Source: Paragonimus westermani (Eukaryota > Platyhelminthes > Trematoda > Plagiorchiida > Troglotrematidae). Taken from it: a stretch of DNA of 64,000 nt. The notes under the pieces were generated by a model. The model had not been told where the DNA came from. It worked only from the letters and a program-made list of their open reading frames with translations, and searched no databases. The DNA lies in NCBI GenBank assembly GCA_008508345.1, contig QNGE01000433.1, positions 225,848-289,847 of the forward strand, read 5' to 3'. The position numbers and the translations under genes were made by a program. Position 1 is the first letter of the stretch. Every line of letters starts with the position of its first letter. Shown here in pieces: positions 36,100-48,576 of this stretch.

Positions 36100-37250
36100 T
36101 ATGCATGGTTCGAGCAATTGCGTCGGGGATTTTCTTCCTCCACCACAGATAGACGACGAACTCCCAAAAATGACTTTTGAAGTCAACGGCTTAGTAACTG
36201 AGCCATACTCACAAACACTAGTGCGTCTACGGCGGCGGGTCAGGGTCTTCCGCAATTGATCAACGCCCTGGCAAGAGGTGTGAAGATCCCGATAAATACT
36301 AGAGAAGAAGAGATGAAAATAATCGCTTCCCAATGGACAAGAGTTGGCTTAATCAGTGCGGGTGTATTAACGTGGCAGCGTGGCGTTGGCCGCTGTCATG
36401 TGATAGTCGTCCCGAAGCAACTTAGGAGGAAACTAGTAGCAGACTGACATGGATTGGCACACACCAGATGCACCAGGACATACGATCTACTGCAACATAG
36501 AGGACCTTGACCGAAGATGGAAGAGGCTGTGACGGCTTACTTGCTCGCCTGCCAACAATGTCAGCTACTGAAAGTCGACATCGGGGAAGCGAGGCGAATA
36601 CCAGTCTCTAAACTCGATGAACTCTGGTAGACGGATCTTGTGGGCCCATTTCCACTCAGCGCCCGTGGCAACCAGTACGTTCTGATCGAAGCGACTGGCG
36701 TTCCGGATCAAAAGGCGTCTACAGTGATAGATAGGGTGATGAAGCACATCGTAGCGAACCACGGCATACCAAAGGCGATCTTGGCGGACCAGGGACCAAG
36801 GTTGAAAGCGAGGGGTTTCAAACACGCATGCAGCAACTGGGAATCAAGCGCATCCGAACAACACCATACCCCCACAGACGAATGGGCTCAATGAACGTAA
36901 CAAATGAAAGATCAAGGAATGGATATCAGTTAACGAAGGCGACTGGGAGTCCGCGCTACCACACGTGTTACTGACCCACCGTGCGTCTGTGCAGGTGGGT
37001 ATGAAGAAATCTCCAGTTAAATTTATGTACAGTAGAAACCCTCGACTTCCGGTGGATCAAGGCAATGGAAGATGGCCACAATGCAGCGATTCCACCAGAG
37101 AGTTGGTATTCGAAAGAGGAAGAGCCAAATGAGGTCTGGAAGCACTTCAGGGACACACAAAGGAGCAGTTGGCAGCTAAGCGGTTCGGCAAAGCTATGGT
37201 GCTCAAGCTAGGAAAAAGGGTGGAATACCGAGATCATCGGAACACAGGTT
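36100..37250 (+). pseudogene. Gypsy integrase remnant
   Basis: Pieces of the integrase core are readable: MGPFPLSARGNQYVLIEATG, then the second catalytic region HGIPKAILADQGP and a degenerate TPTDEWAQ segment before a frameshift. The first aspartate (the D of ...VDxF) has become E. The N-terminal zinc region is only partly legible (CPACQ-like). Several stops interrupt it. Confidence 0.72.
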
Positions 37251-37271
37251 CCAGCTGCCAGTATCACGGAT

Positions 37272-37570
37272 TGTTGCTATCGCAAAAAGGCGCTTAGTCT
37301 GTAAAGTCGTTTATTGCACGAACTCCCGTAAAGGTTATATTAAAGCATAGGACCACAAACACGTACAGTCATTTGCGCGGCTGATTTGCATCCACACACA
37401 TTGGGTAGCAATACGTTGTTATTGGCCCTGGTGGCACTTCCCCCACAGTGCGTACGCACAATTCCGACAGTCGCTCCCGTTCCATCGTCTTCCTGGTGTT
37501 CGTGCTTCCTTTTCAGCTCTCGAACTTACACACTATACTACTCACAGACGAGGTTGCCTGTTATACAACA
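37272..37570 (-). repeat. right LTR of the Gypsy element, inverted
   Basis: 299 bp whose reverse complement matches the left LTR (33389-33687) with about six differences. Because it is inverted, the element's right end is again the TGTTG terminus (read as CAACA on the plus strand) and its AATAAA is antisense to gag-pol. Confidence 0.92.
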
Positions 37571-37574
37571 AGTG

Positions 37575-39812
37575 AGCTAATCCTCCTGGATAACATTGTC
37601 TATGGTTTAACCGACGAGAACTCATCGTAAGACTACTCACGATTAGTATGTGTCGCCCATGACGAGCAGAGCCCAAGGTAATAACCAGTCCTTTAAAGAT
37701 TGTTTAAGTCGTCCAACAACTAACACACTTCTCTTTACGCGACAAATTCACGCCGTTTTTGTTGCCCATTTTTCATCTAACTGTTCACAAATCCCAGATG
37801 TAATTTGAAATGCGTAGTGAGTTCGCGCGAAGACCGATTGACTGATGCACGAGTGTTGTTTAACCAGTCATTCAGAGGTGCGTGCACGTGTGTAACGGTA
37901 CAATCAGGTGGGAGCGCGAATAATGCTTGTCCTCATGTCAGGTCCAAACAAGCAAGTCGGTGAAACCTAGCCCAACCCTCTAATCCTAGTGTGTGATGAG
38001 CACACGTGGTCTATGCGTGCTTGGAGTCATAAATGCCTCTGACCGCTTTTGTTCTCGTTTATGTAAAGTGGTCTGAAGAGGTCAGTGCTTGACAAAAATA
38101 TCAAGAATTCAGCCTATAGAAATACCGATTCAGCAAATTTCTACTGCGTTGAAAATTCTGTCATGCAACCTCTTTCATCCTAATATAGGTTTCGGTTAAA
38201 TAACCTCTGGGTGGTAAATGAGGCGTAGGACGGAAACACTGTGTGCTTTTGAAATCACTCATCTAACATGTGTGTGCCGTAAATCAAGCATGTGGATAGA
38301 GTGACAGCGTAATTCTTCTTTGATGGAACGAGCTGAACTCATCCGACACCAGGTATTACCAACTGGCAAGTATTTAAATGATACAGTAAAGTTCATTTTC
38401 ACGTGCGGTTTTCATCCATATTACAAGAACCAAAAATGATCACGTCCCAGTAACTCGGAACCGCTGACTCATATTATTCGCGATAAGGACTACCCTCAAG
38501 GAATCTGCTGACTACCAATTTCAGCTGCGCGTACGCATACGTGTGTGCATGCGCAATATGCGGCTGTGACTGGATAATTTACGCAGGTTACACGCGCGGC
38601 GATTCCTGGGTCGATATGTCCGCCCGCAGCATTCGTGAATGAGTTTAAAGCTTAACATGTGACAGGCAACACGGACCATGTGGTCATTGTTTACGGTTCG
38701 GTGATCCGAGGTTGACAAATCACCTCACCAAAATGGAGTAACCTGTGGGGCATAGTGATTGGGTTTTGGTGCTACAATATATGCTTCAGGGCTCAGCTGG
38801 AGACTGGAATCTAAAGTTTTTGCAAAAGCTGCTCAGCAGGTTCTGATCGAAATCCCACGATCAATTTACACCGGGGCAAAAATAATCTACTGATCAATTG
38901 TAGTTACAGCATTGCATAGTGTGGATTGATAAAATCCACTGAATCCACTGATTGTGTTTCTCCTTCAGTAGCAATGAACAAAAGAGGTCTGGACAGTAGA
39001 CAACACTAGTGGTGTAACCTCGATTGCAAGCAACCCCATCGGGTTCTACTGTTGTGTCCAAAAGACTACGGATATCAAGGTTTGACCTAGTAGAGAAACT
39101 AATACAAACTAAACACAAATTCATCGTATTGAGGAAAAGCACTCATTCACACAAAAGGAATGCGAAGACCTTTATCTGACTGTTCAATAGCCGACTCAAC
39201 ATTGGGTCCGGTTCTCGAAGTCCATTCACAGTATTCCCTGTACACTACGAGTAAGGACTTCGTCTTTGATTCACGCGGGACACTGCAGTAATCATTAGTA
39301 TACGCCTACGGACAGCTTTCTACTGACGGACGCCGTTAGTAGCAAACTGCACCAAGTTTTGCACAATTACCCATATAGTTGCACTGCGCGATACATGAGA
39401 AAAATCGGACATTCTGGAGACTGTAACATAACGCACCCATCTAAATAAATCAAATCACAAATGGGGACTTTTGCATCCCTATAGATTTCACCGGATGAAA
39501 CCCAGTTGTGCCCTGGATAAGACATATCGGAATTATAGACACAGGGCCTGAGAACCATTCTCCAACTCATCATGAACTTAGTCGTGTTGGCAGTCATCAT
39601 GAAGCGGATTACCATCTCATCATTGTCATCCTTATAGTAGTATTTTTGGTGGTATTAGTAGTCGCCGTGCTCAACCACCTCTTCGTGGTGTCGACTGGAC
39701 AGTCTTAGTGTAAACCTCGACTGCCTAATAGTTCAGCAACTCCAGATAGAACCAATCACCCTACTTAGTTTTAATGTATCGGTTACTCTCGACCAAGAAA
39801 ATGAAAATACCT
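37575..39812. other. stretch with no supported gene
   Basis: A CpG-rich patch lies at about 38520-38650 (gcgcgtacgcatacgtgtgtgcatgcgc), on which no transcript is placed. Otherwise nothing is supported. Confidence 0.4.
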
Positions 39813-39814
39813 CC

Positions 39815-42145
39815 AACGCTTCCATGCCAGTAGCTATTATTAAACAGGATAGGCAGGCGAAGTTTATCTGTTCAGAATGTGACCGGATATGTAAACTGAA
39901 CACAGATTTGTGGGCACATACATGTTTGTGTCACATCAGAGATGGTGCAGAACAGGAATTAGCACTCATCCTCCTCCAATCTTTGACCGCACCGATTGTG
40001 ATCGCAGCTTTCCGACAAAATTTGATCCCATTCAACAAAGGAGGCCTGTGCATCCTATCGAATGCGGTCGCGAGAAGTTGAATTGCGTGGAAGCTGTCGG
40101 ATCAAACTGGTTTCAAAAAGAAACGGCTTTTCTTGTCAGATGTGCCAATGAGCTGGCCTCGTCGTTCTACACCCGACGCGAAATTCACCAATGGCTCCTG
40201 TCACATTTTCCGTACACGTGGCGACTGGTTACTCGACAACGTGCTCTTGTCGTTACTGGAAATTACTCGACCATAAAGCAGATACGGAAAGCTAACTATT
40301 TTGTAATCTAAACCCTGCATCATTAGCGGAAGAAAAATGCTGCTTCTGCCGTTTTTTCTGGTAAATGAAGAACTGCCTACACGAGGAACCGTGGACTCCG
40401 GGATAGTTCCAGTGAATACTGGTCCGAGATATTACCGGCTCATTCGCACCCTGATGAGCGACAGTTCTGTCTCCTGACTGGTCCTTGTTCGATCCGATCA
40501 CTGGTGAGGTTTCCCGCACGCTGAAAAGCACGAAAAATGGTGCTCCAGTCTTGGATAAACTGTTGTCCAAACAGCTGAAGTATATGAAAGCTGATGCCTT
40601 GGCCGGATGTTCCAACTATTTCCTGCTAATTGAATGTCGCCTAGTTCATCTGTGCCTATCCTGCAACGCGCTTGTTCCCCAATTAAATAATCCTCTTCTC
40701 TCAGCGACTTCAGAATTATCACCGTAACTACAACGCTGGTATACCGATTTCACATGATACTAACTAATCGTCGGAATAAGCATTTGCAACTTCTCGCTCT
40801 TCACTTCGCATTTCAACACTGTGACGGTTGCCTCGATGTGACCTCATTGCTAGATGCGTTACTCTGTAACTCAGGTACCACGTCTTTTAGCCTGCGTGCA
40901 GCCTTTATTGACGTGTTTAAAGCGTTCGATTATATCTCACAGGACTCGCTCAAAGCTTTCAGTTCTTCTACACTTGTAACACACTAACATGCAGGCTGCT
41001 AACGATAGGCAACCTCCACACTCGATAGCTCCGTTCCCCGATCTTCGTGTGGTGTTTGCCAGTGTGGTCCACTGTTGCCACTGCCATTCATTATGGCAAA
41101 TGGATGGGGTGTTGGCTATATCTCGACCGGAGCTTGGCTACCAGCTCCACAATACACTAGTCAGCATGTTCGCGAAAGTCGACGACCTGATAATCTTGGT
41201 CACGAATCCGACGTGTCTCCTCGAGAAGCTTCTAGTCGCCGTTGCTGCTTTGGAGTTACCGGACTGAAGATCAGCGCGCGTAAAACTGAACTTGTGGTCA
41301 CTTGTGGCGACCATAAGCATCGCACAACAGTTATCGTTTATGAGTCTAGTCAGTTCGGCCCGGACATTACCCACCAACTAAGCGCCTCTGATACAGTGAC
41401 CTGTCTGTATAGCCCGTTCACTTGGAACAGTAAAGCACTCACCGACTACAACTTCGTACGATGCTGGATGAAACCACCAAAGCGCCTATGAAGCCGTGTC
41501 AGCTCCTACAACTTTTGAGAGAGCCCATTATCCTGAAGATGAATCACTCGCTAGTTTTCAACCGAGTTCATCGGGACACGCTTAAAAGTATGGACTGTAA
41601 AATTCGCCACTTTGTTGGGCAGTGGCTCCGCCGTTCCAAACACACGCCAATCAGCTACATCCACATCCCATATCGACTGGGCGGTCTGGGCATTTCGGGT
41701 TTGTCCATCACCATCGGGAAAATCACGAATGGGGAAAATGTTGTTCAGTCGATATCCGGTACTGAGGGACGTCGTCAAAGACGATTAATTTGGTCCTATT
41801 ATGAGGAATGTTAATGTCCCAGTACGCGTTCAGGATGTGGTAGTGACGAACAAGGAGGAAGCCGATGGGTCGTGGATGGATAAGCTTCATCATACGCTAG
41901 ATGGCTGTGGTTTTCAGGAGGTTTACCGCTCTCCACTCCCCTATCGTTGGCTGCTGAATCCAGATCGCATTTTAGCCGGGACCTTTATCCGTGCCATCCA
42001 GCTCCCATGTGTTCTCCTCTGGACTAAGTTCTGAAATTCTCGAGGTGACCACTCAGTTCTCCGTCGTGGCAACTGCGGCCAACGAGGAAGCCTTGCCTGT
42101 ATTCTCCAGTCGTGCTGGATCACTCAGACAACGTCAGATTCGGTA
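39815..42145 (+). mobile_element. R2-like non-LTR retrotransposon, decayed copy 1
   Basis: Parts of a single R2-type ORF are seen in order. An N-terminal C2H2 finger lies at about 39857-39930 (FICSECDRICK...LWAHTCLCH). A pre-RT region (LASSFYTRREIHQWL) follows, then reverse transcriptase motifs from about 40490 and the post-RT thumb (ISYIHIPYRLGGLGI) near 41660-41700. Last is a cysteine/histidine segment, LRRGNCGQRGSLACILQSC, at about 42055-42118. Frames change several times and stops are frequent. R2 elements normally sit in 28S rDNA, and no rDNA is visible here. A single N-terminal finger would fit the R2-D group; this is inference from family knowledge. Confidence 0.75.
40485..41814 (+). 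pseudogene. R2-like reverse transcriptase, frameshifted
   Basis: Motifs are split among frames: VSRTLKSTKNGAPVLDK (finger start), DGCLDVTSLLDALL and LRAAFIDVFKAFDYISQDSL (motif A region, catalytic D in FIDVFKAFD), then FAKVDDLIILV (motif C region, with extra residues compared with the usual FADD). TGLKISARKTELVV follows, and then the thumb in the frame 41461-41814. It encodes no continuous enzyme. Confidence 0.75.
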
Positions 42146-42149
42146 AAAA

Positions 42150-44170
42150 CTTACTGTCATTGGAAGTGTGCTGTTCCAACATTGGACAGTGTATTTTTAT
42201 GTACCTTAATTTGTTGTTTGAGAACGAAACAGTGGATTGTATGATCTGGGGCATCAATCCAAATTGAAAATTTTGATTTGCGTACCGTCGGTCACACTCC
42301 ACCACTATCGCTCTGGATTTCTTAGTTCACACTCTCAGCTTCACACTAGAAATCGGGTAAAAATTTAAGATTGTGGCAGATTGTGGCAACACCTTCGGCA
42401 GTTACAAGTGTGGCCTGTTGTTCAAACACTGGTGTTGTATATTCGCCTATTCCACTCAGCCAGCATCGTTTCACTGTTGAAATGTAATTTGTTCGTCTAA
42501 CTAAAGTAAGTTTCTCTTCTGTGTAAACTAATCCAGGTGTTTTACAGCACACAACCTTTCCATCTCTGCTCTTTTCTCATTATATGGGTAACTGTCCATG
42601 GTCGTCGAAAATGTTCATTTCCAAGTACAGTGATACCATGTCTTCTGCAGGTTTACAATCTAGGAATAGCTCTTCGTCACTTTTGTATCCCCGATTTTTG
42701 AAGATGGAATCGCTCGGTTCCATTCTCACATCCTGAAGCTGAATATTTTGTTTAAAAATGTTTCATTTATTTTTGTTCCCTAGAGGCCAACATAATTACA
42801 ACTTTTTTGCCCAACCATTGTCCACTGATTACAAAAGATTTTCCAACTCTGCTTTTGTCACATTTATTGGTGATAATTTAGTTCACAACCTCATTAATTG
42901 ACCTCACGTGTGTGGTAGCCGTATCTGGTAGAGATTGAAGAGAGTTGTCATGTTACGATTTGCGCCTCATAACCTCATTTGCTGATGACTGAGTGATGCA
43001 TCCATTTACACTGGTCGAACTGATTTCCTACGGTATTCACCACACTCCCTCAAAAACAACAGTACACTCGTGTTATATGAACAGTCAGATACATTCTCGA
43101 GTTTGATGATGATTTCTATACAGCGATTCATTCTTACTACATCTTAATATTCTCTTACTCGCAACAGAATTGTTAGAAAAATTCTTCTCGATCATGATCA
43201 CCTATTTTTAATTCTGGCATATTTTAAATTGACTTGCAGTGCTTCGGAATGCTACAATCTTGAGCTGTTATTTACCCGTAGATCATCGTATGACATTTTA
43301 ATCGTTTCCTGTTCCGTAAGTTTGTCAGCTGATCTTGATTTGCTTTTAAAGAAACCTTCTAATAGACTCTTAATCCAGACTGATATGCACTCAACGATTT
43401 TACCGCCATAGTTTTCTATGTTTATGGATATGTGTAGGTGTGCTGAATAGTACTCTTCTGATCAGAACTCACCGCGTTTAAGCCATCCTTTTTGTTTTCA
43501 GGTATGCCATTCAAAATTATCTGTCGAGGTGCTGAACAAAGTGGAACAGCCAACAAGACTTGTTTCCTGTGTGTTGACCATTGTGTAAATGTCAGCACGA
43601 AATATAAAGTTGAAAGTTGACAATTTTAAGGACTGCATACTGGGAAGATGTTGACCGTTAAATAGCAGCCATTCCCAATCGTGAGTTCGATTGCCTTTGG
43701 ACTGTGAAATACTTAGTGTTCGCAAACTCATCTGCTAAGTCCGGATTCCGAGAATGAGCCATTGGCAACGATCGATGGATAGCGCTGTCAATTACCTTCT
43801 AAGCCCTTCCGTAGACAAACTGAAAAGCGTCTTTCTGATAAACGAAATGATTGGGATAGGTCAGCTGAGCAATGGCAACGCTTAGAGAATTTGTAATCTC
43901 ATCTACTCGGGCGCAATTCGTTTGGTAATCCAGGCAAACCTTTGTAGGTTAGTCATTCCACATCGTGAAGTATTTCTGATGGACATCTAAGTGATGTTCA
44001 TTGTACCGTAGGTTCAGCCAGCTGTGTTGCTGCTGTCGTGTGTCCCAGATTTCTAGTTTCTTCATTTACAAGTTGGAAAAATGCTTTTAAACCAATTCTC
44101 AACAGACGACTTATCCAATGACCTCTATGCAATGAGAACACCACCTACGCCCGGGAATTGTGCCCCAAGC
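42150..44170. other. stretch between two R2-like copies, no supported gene
   Basis: Thymine-rich DNA with short open frames. No repeat family or exon is recognised. Confidence 0.4.
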
Positions 44171-44199
44171 TTAATCGAACAACACTCATTAACTACAGA

Positions 44200-45690
44200 T
44201 ATCAAAGTATGGTTCTAGTTTGATTTCCGTCAGAGTGACACACTGTCACCCGTACGGTTCATCAAGTCACTGGACGAGGTGTTATCCTTATTGAGACTGG
44301 AGAGTGACCACCAGTTCTACGACACAGTGTTGAGAAGTGTCGTCTACGTTAGTTTTCTGATCCTATAGTGTAACATATGACGCATCACTCAGAGAGGTTT
44401 GCAGCAGTGTCCAATACTTTACAGCTACCCTTACTGAAGATAAATATGTGGAAGGTCAAACTCATGGTCAATTGTGGTGACCATAGGCAAAACACGGCAT
44501 CTATTGCCAGGGTATCTATTCACTCCGACCAGGACATATCCATACATTGCCGCCTCCACTATGGTAACATATCCCGGTATCCCGCTCACCTTGAAACTTA
44601 AAGCTTTCATCAACCGCAGCTTTGTACGGCGCTGGACTAAATGGCCAAGGCGCGTAGATCTTCTGGGGCAACTGATTCCAGTGATGAATCACTCAGCAGT
44701 ACTGAGCCCAGTCCACTGCAAAAAACTCACAACCATAAAGCCTACAATTCGCCGTTTGTTCGGCAGTGGCTCTATTTTCCAAAAGACATCAAACAGTTAC
44801 ATGAGCACCACAATACTCCTCAGTCGTCTGGGCATTCGGAGTTCGTCTACCGTCATTCCTGTTTCACGTAACTCATGAGTGAGGAGACTGCTGCTCCAAC
44901 CAGCGTTCAGTTCTGATGAACGTGGTCAAAGATGGTTCATCTGACCCCGTCATTAGGAACAGTGAACTGTGCCTCCAGGGTGTGGTGACGACGAACAGGA
45001 AAGAAGCTCATAAGGCGTGGATGGACAGACGCTGAGTGGTCGTGGTTTTCAGGAAGTGTCTCACTCTCCACTCCAACTTTTGGCTACTTAATCTAGGTCA
45101 CAGTTCCCCAAAATCTTCGTTCGTGCCATCCGGTTGCGGTGCTGCCTTCTATGGACTAAGGTCTGAGGTAGCCGAAGTGACCACCAATTGGCGAATGCGG
45201 TCAACCAGAAAACCTCATTCACATTCTTCATTCGTGCCGGATCACACACGATGTGAATTGCGCTCGACAGAACCACGTGGCCAACGACCTGGAGAAGTGA
45301 CTACGCATTATCGGCTATACAGTCTTTAGAGAGCTACCAGTACCCACTGCAACATCGTTCATAAAGCCGGACATGGTCACGGGTCACGATAACGAAACTG
45401 TGGTGTTTGACATGGATACTGTGGATGGCTACCAAAATGAAGCTTCCTTCGTACTACACACTGTTACATGGGTGGAATCTCTCGCATTCCTGTGACCACC
45501 ACATTTTGCGGAATCACGTACCTTTTCTCAATGGTGCTGCTGCTGCTCGGCTGAGACTGTCCACTTGTGCAATCACCGACTGTTGCCCGCTGACTATTCT
45601 TGTTTCCCACAAAATTTGCGACAAACTTATACGGCGAACCTGACGTTGACTGATGTCACTTCTCTGACAGACGACTCAATGTGAAAAGAT
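44200..45690 (+). mobile_element. R2-like non-LTR retrotransposon, decayed copy 2 with endonuclease remnant
   Basis: A 5'-truncated relative of copy 1. It starts at the RT segment FRQSDTLSPVRF (about 44228), repeats LKI...CGDH and the post-RT region, and matches copy 1 at nucleotide level over 44950-45190 (ggtgtggtgacgacgaacaggaa against ggatgtggtagtgacgaacaaggag). Beyond the point where copy 1 stops it retains a restriction-like endonuclease signature: GYTVFRELPVP, then IKPDMVTGHDNETVVFDMD at 45361-45417, matching the R2 KPD...D pattern. Stops and frameshifts make it inactive. Confidence 0.72.
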
Positions 45691-45699
45691 ATTTTTTCA

Positions 45700-46555
45700 T
45701 CTCGATATGTGAGTCTTGACTGTACTAACGTTCGAATACTCAGGTGACTGTTTTATTTCGACAGACCATAATTTTATACTTTTGATATCTCATGCGAAAC
45801 ACTTTTATTCGATTACTATGGAATTATCTACATTTGTTTGTTATACGGGAGGACCTGACAACTGTTTAACCTTGTTTCTCATACAGCACCATATACCTAT
45901 CAGCCTGCTTGTTTGAACTCTTCTTTTCTTCACATTCTTTTCCGTCATTTTTGGTGTCATCGCTTGCGATTTCTTTGAACAAAGCTTTGTAAACTATTCT
46001 TCCAGATTACTGATAAATAATTGGGGTAGGAGTATTGTTAGTAGTAACGTCAATGGTATTATTGGTGCCAATCCTAGTATCATGTTTTTCTCGATATCTC
46101 TTCTGTACCCAATCACACAGACTGAAATGAAAAAGCCGACCTTTGGGTATTCTGTCTCTCTCTATCCATTGTTGACTTTTCCACAAAATGTAAGCACTCG
46201 GTTTAGATTGGTGGACGGAGGTGGATGGCAATGAGCGGGGCAAGGGGGGGTTTAGTCACGATGACTTTTCAACCCCCTGCTGGCTTTTACTATCAAGTTG
46301 ACAGCCTAGAAACACACACCCATATACACAGGTGAACACGCACGAACCAGCCTGTACGTGTCCCGAACACAGGTTTTGGTACCGTTTGACTGGCGGAAGT
46401 ACTTAGCTGTCTAAACAAATGAGTGACAGCTGTTGAAGTAGGTCGTGCTACCAATACACACCACCCTCTCTGGATAGTTCTATCTTCTGTCTTGATGTTG
46501 CCTGTGTTTCGTTGTGTTCTGTTCTACAATACTGCATGCTATGGTGAATGCATGT
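45700..46555. other. stretch with no supported gene
   Basis: Nothing is supported beyond short open frames. Confidence 0.4.
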
Positions 46556-46559
46556 CGAG

Positions 46560-46742
46560 GATGAGCCTCGTATGTCACAAAACAAAGAGGAAGACCGGTT
46601 GTGTCCTCCACCGGAGGTTGTGCATCCGCTTGAAACACGAGCTAACCTTGTCTGGGCGTCGTCTGTTCTTTCCGTGCCTGAATACGTGCGTGTATGTGTT
46701 CACAACACAGAGGGTTCAGATGTCGATCAGAATTGGGACTGA
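46560..46742 (+). CDS. possible terminal exon, unidentified protein
   Basis: After an acceptor-like atgtcgag (upstream pyrimidines interrupted), a phase-0 frame of 60 codons runs to TGA. The peptide is charged and proline-containing (EEDRLCPPPEVVHPLETR) and has an acidic end (EGSDVDQNWD), like a true C terminus. A longer overlapping frame (46423-46746) looks less protein-like. No family is recognised. Confidence 0.36.
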   Translation, partial: DEPRMSQNKEEDRLCPPPEVVHPLETRANLVWASSVLSVPEYVRVCVHNTEGSDVDQNWD

Positions 46743-47504
46743 TTGATTGACACAAGGTAAAAGGAATTTAATCAGTTGACTGACGCTAATCTGACAAGAT
46801 TGCCATCACCTAGTGACTGCTCCGGTTCTTGTTGGTGATGTTGGTGATGCGGTTCAGGCTGTTGGCTTTAAACCAGTTTGACTTTTTGTGCATTTCAGCA
46901 GTCAAGCTGGCTGAGTGTTATGGTGGGGTGTACAAGCTAACGTCAACAATCCTATTGAAAGCAACACCACAGGAGAATCGTCATGTCCGAATGATTCATA
47001 AGTGGTCCTGAAAAAGGTCGAGACAGAGATAATGATAATCAGATTCCTGACAAGTAGATGAGCACTTGTGAAACATAAGCAATTGTACTGATATCAACTC
47101 ATTTGAAAATAACACTCATTTATACCTTAAAAAGTGTGTACAACACACCACACTACTATCCGTGTGTATCTTCACTCTCAAGTAAGTGCAGTGTAGACTA
47201 TAAGACGAAGAAATGCAAGACATGTATTCTCAGTGTGGCATTCCATACGGAACGTGAAGTGGACCTAGCAGGAGTAACCGGATCTCGTTCCCTGGGTGGG
47301 TGCACTGGAAATTTACAGATTACTGGAAGCTCAGAACGCCTATGTCCATCTTAATCTGTATTCGAATGTTTCTGAAACAAAGTGACGGTTGGTGTTCTCA
47401 GTAAGGTTGTGAACAAGAGGAACCTGAAGATCAATGAAAAGAAATGGAACTCAACCACAGCGTTTAACATGTAGCCAACAACAGCTGATTGGCTACACCA
47501 GTGA

Positions 47505-47805
47505 GAGTATCGTTCAAAGTGCATCTTAGTTTGTGAGTGGTACAGTGAGCAAATTCCGGAAGCAAAGGACGGGTCTCAACGCCAGAAAGACGATGGACTA
47601 GAAGTGAGTATTGGAACAGTGTGCACGCACTGTGAGGGAAGTATCATCAAGATGAATTACAACACAACACTGTCCACTATGTACGGATACACATCAGCCA
47701 TGCAAATGAAGGTAGTTTGGAGTTTCCCAGTGTTTTCACATAACCTGTGCGGGATTTCATGCAATAAGTGAATTCGCGGCCAAGTATCTTTTGCAGCCAC
47801 AATAA
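47505..47805 (+). repeat. diverged solo LTR of the same Gypsy family
   Basis: The sequence aligns end to end with the LTR at 33389-33687: tgtgagtggtacagtgagcaa, gaaagacgatgg, cagtgtgcacgcactgtgagggaagt, cacatcagccatgcaaatga, catgcaataagtga and ttgcagccacaataaca correspond in order. Many substitutions make it older than the 33-37 kb element. No coding region flanks it. Confidence 0.8.
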
Positions 47806-48576
47806 CAGAACTAGTTTATACTCGCTCCACTACACTACTTTTGATGACTAACCTATTTCAAGGCTAGTGTTTTGAATGTGTGTCAACTGTGGGCTTGAAT
47901 TGATCTATTGATGGCGTCGTTGTGAGTGGCCTTGGCATGCTTATCCACAATGGACATTTCTGGCCTGCAAATTAAATTGCGCAATTGACGCAGTAGCTTT
48001 AGTACGTTACCTGCAATAGAGTTTTTTGGCTGGGGAAAAATAATTCGTAACAGGTGTCGAGATTGACGGGTACAGTTATGTTAATTTCAAGTCTTCTTTA
48101 ATAATGTATTAAGATTTGTTCCGGGTTAGATCGTCTGTATGGATGAAGGAGTAAACGTGATTGTTGAGATCCACCTGGAAGCTTCTCCCTAAAATCACGT
48201 AGTAAGGACAGCTTTTTTTGTGAACTATGGATGGCACATAAATATTTATCTAGCGAGTCGTGCACCGTAGAAGAAACTCCGGGTGAAACACCGCAGCCAG
48301 CCTGGTGACTAATCCAAACGCTTCAACGAATCTCTTGGTCACTAATAGACAGTTGACGGATCCGCTGAAGTCTTTCAAATCGGTCATTCCTAGGTCCTGA
48401 CCATTTTTTCAATTTCCAAAAGGATCGTTATTCCATCCAGAATGACGATTTGATGGTACTGTTTGAGATATACGGGAGATAATGTGTGTTTCTAGTTTGT
48501 TCCTTCTGATCAGTCGGGGATATTCATCATACCTGTTGGTCATGTGAGCCTATTAAAAACAACAGTATCACTGCAG

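Larger units (their letters stand above)
33389..37570 (+). mobile_element. Gypsy-type LTR retrotransposon, defective, with inverted LTRs
   Basis: Gag, protease, reverse transcriptase, RNase H and integrase remnants follow in Gypsy order on the plus strand between two 299-bp LTRs. The coding region is broken by stops and frameshifts throughout. Each LTR starts TGTTG and ends CAACA when read in its own orientation, but the right LTR is inverted relative to the left. The direct repeat AGTG lies on both sides (33385-33388 and 37571-37574), the size of a Gypsy target duplication. The left LTR holds an AATAAA in the sense of gag-pol, so it is the normally oriented one. No clear tRNA primer-binding site follows the left LTR. 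The element cannot be autonomous. Confidence 0.9.

Noticed and set aside
36565..36894. Separate host gene from the open frames on both strands
   Set aside because: The plus frame is recognisable Gypsy integrase sequence; the minus frame is its shadow.
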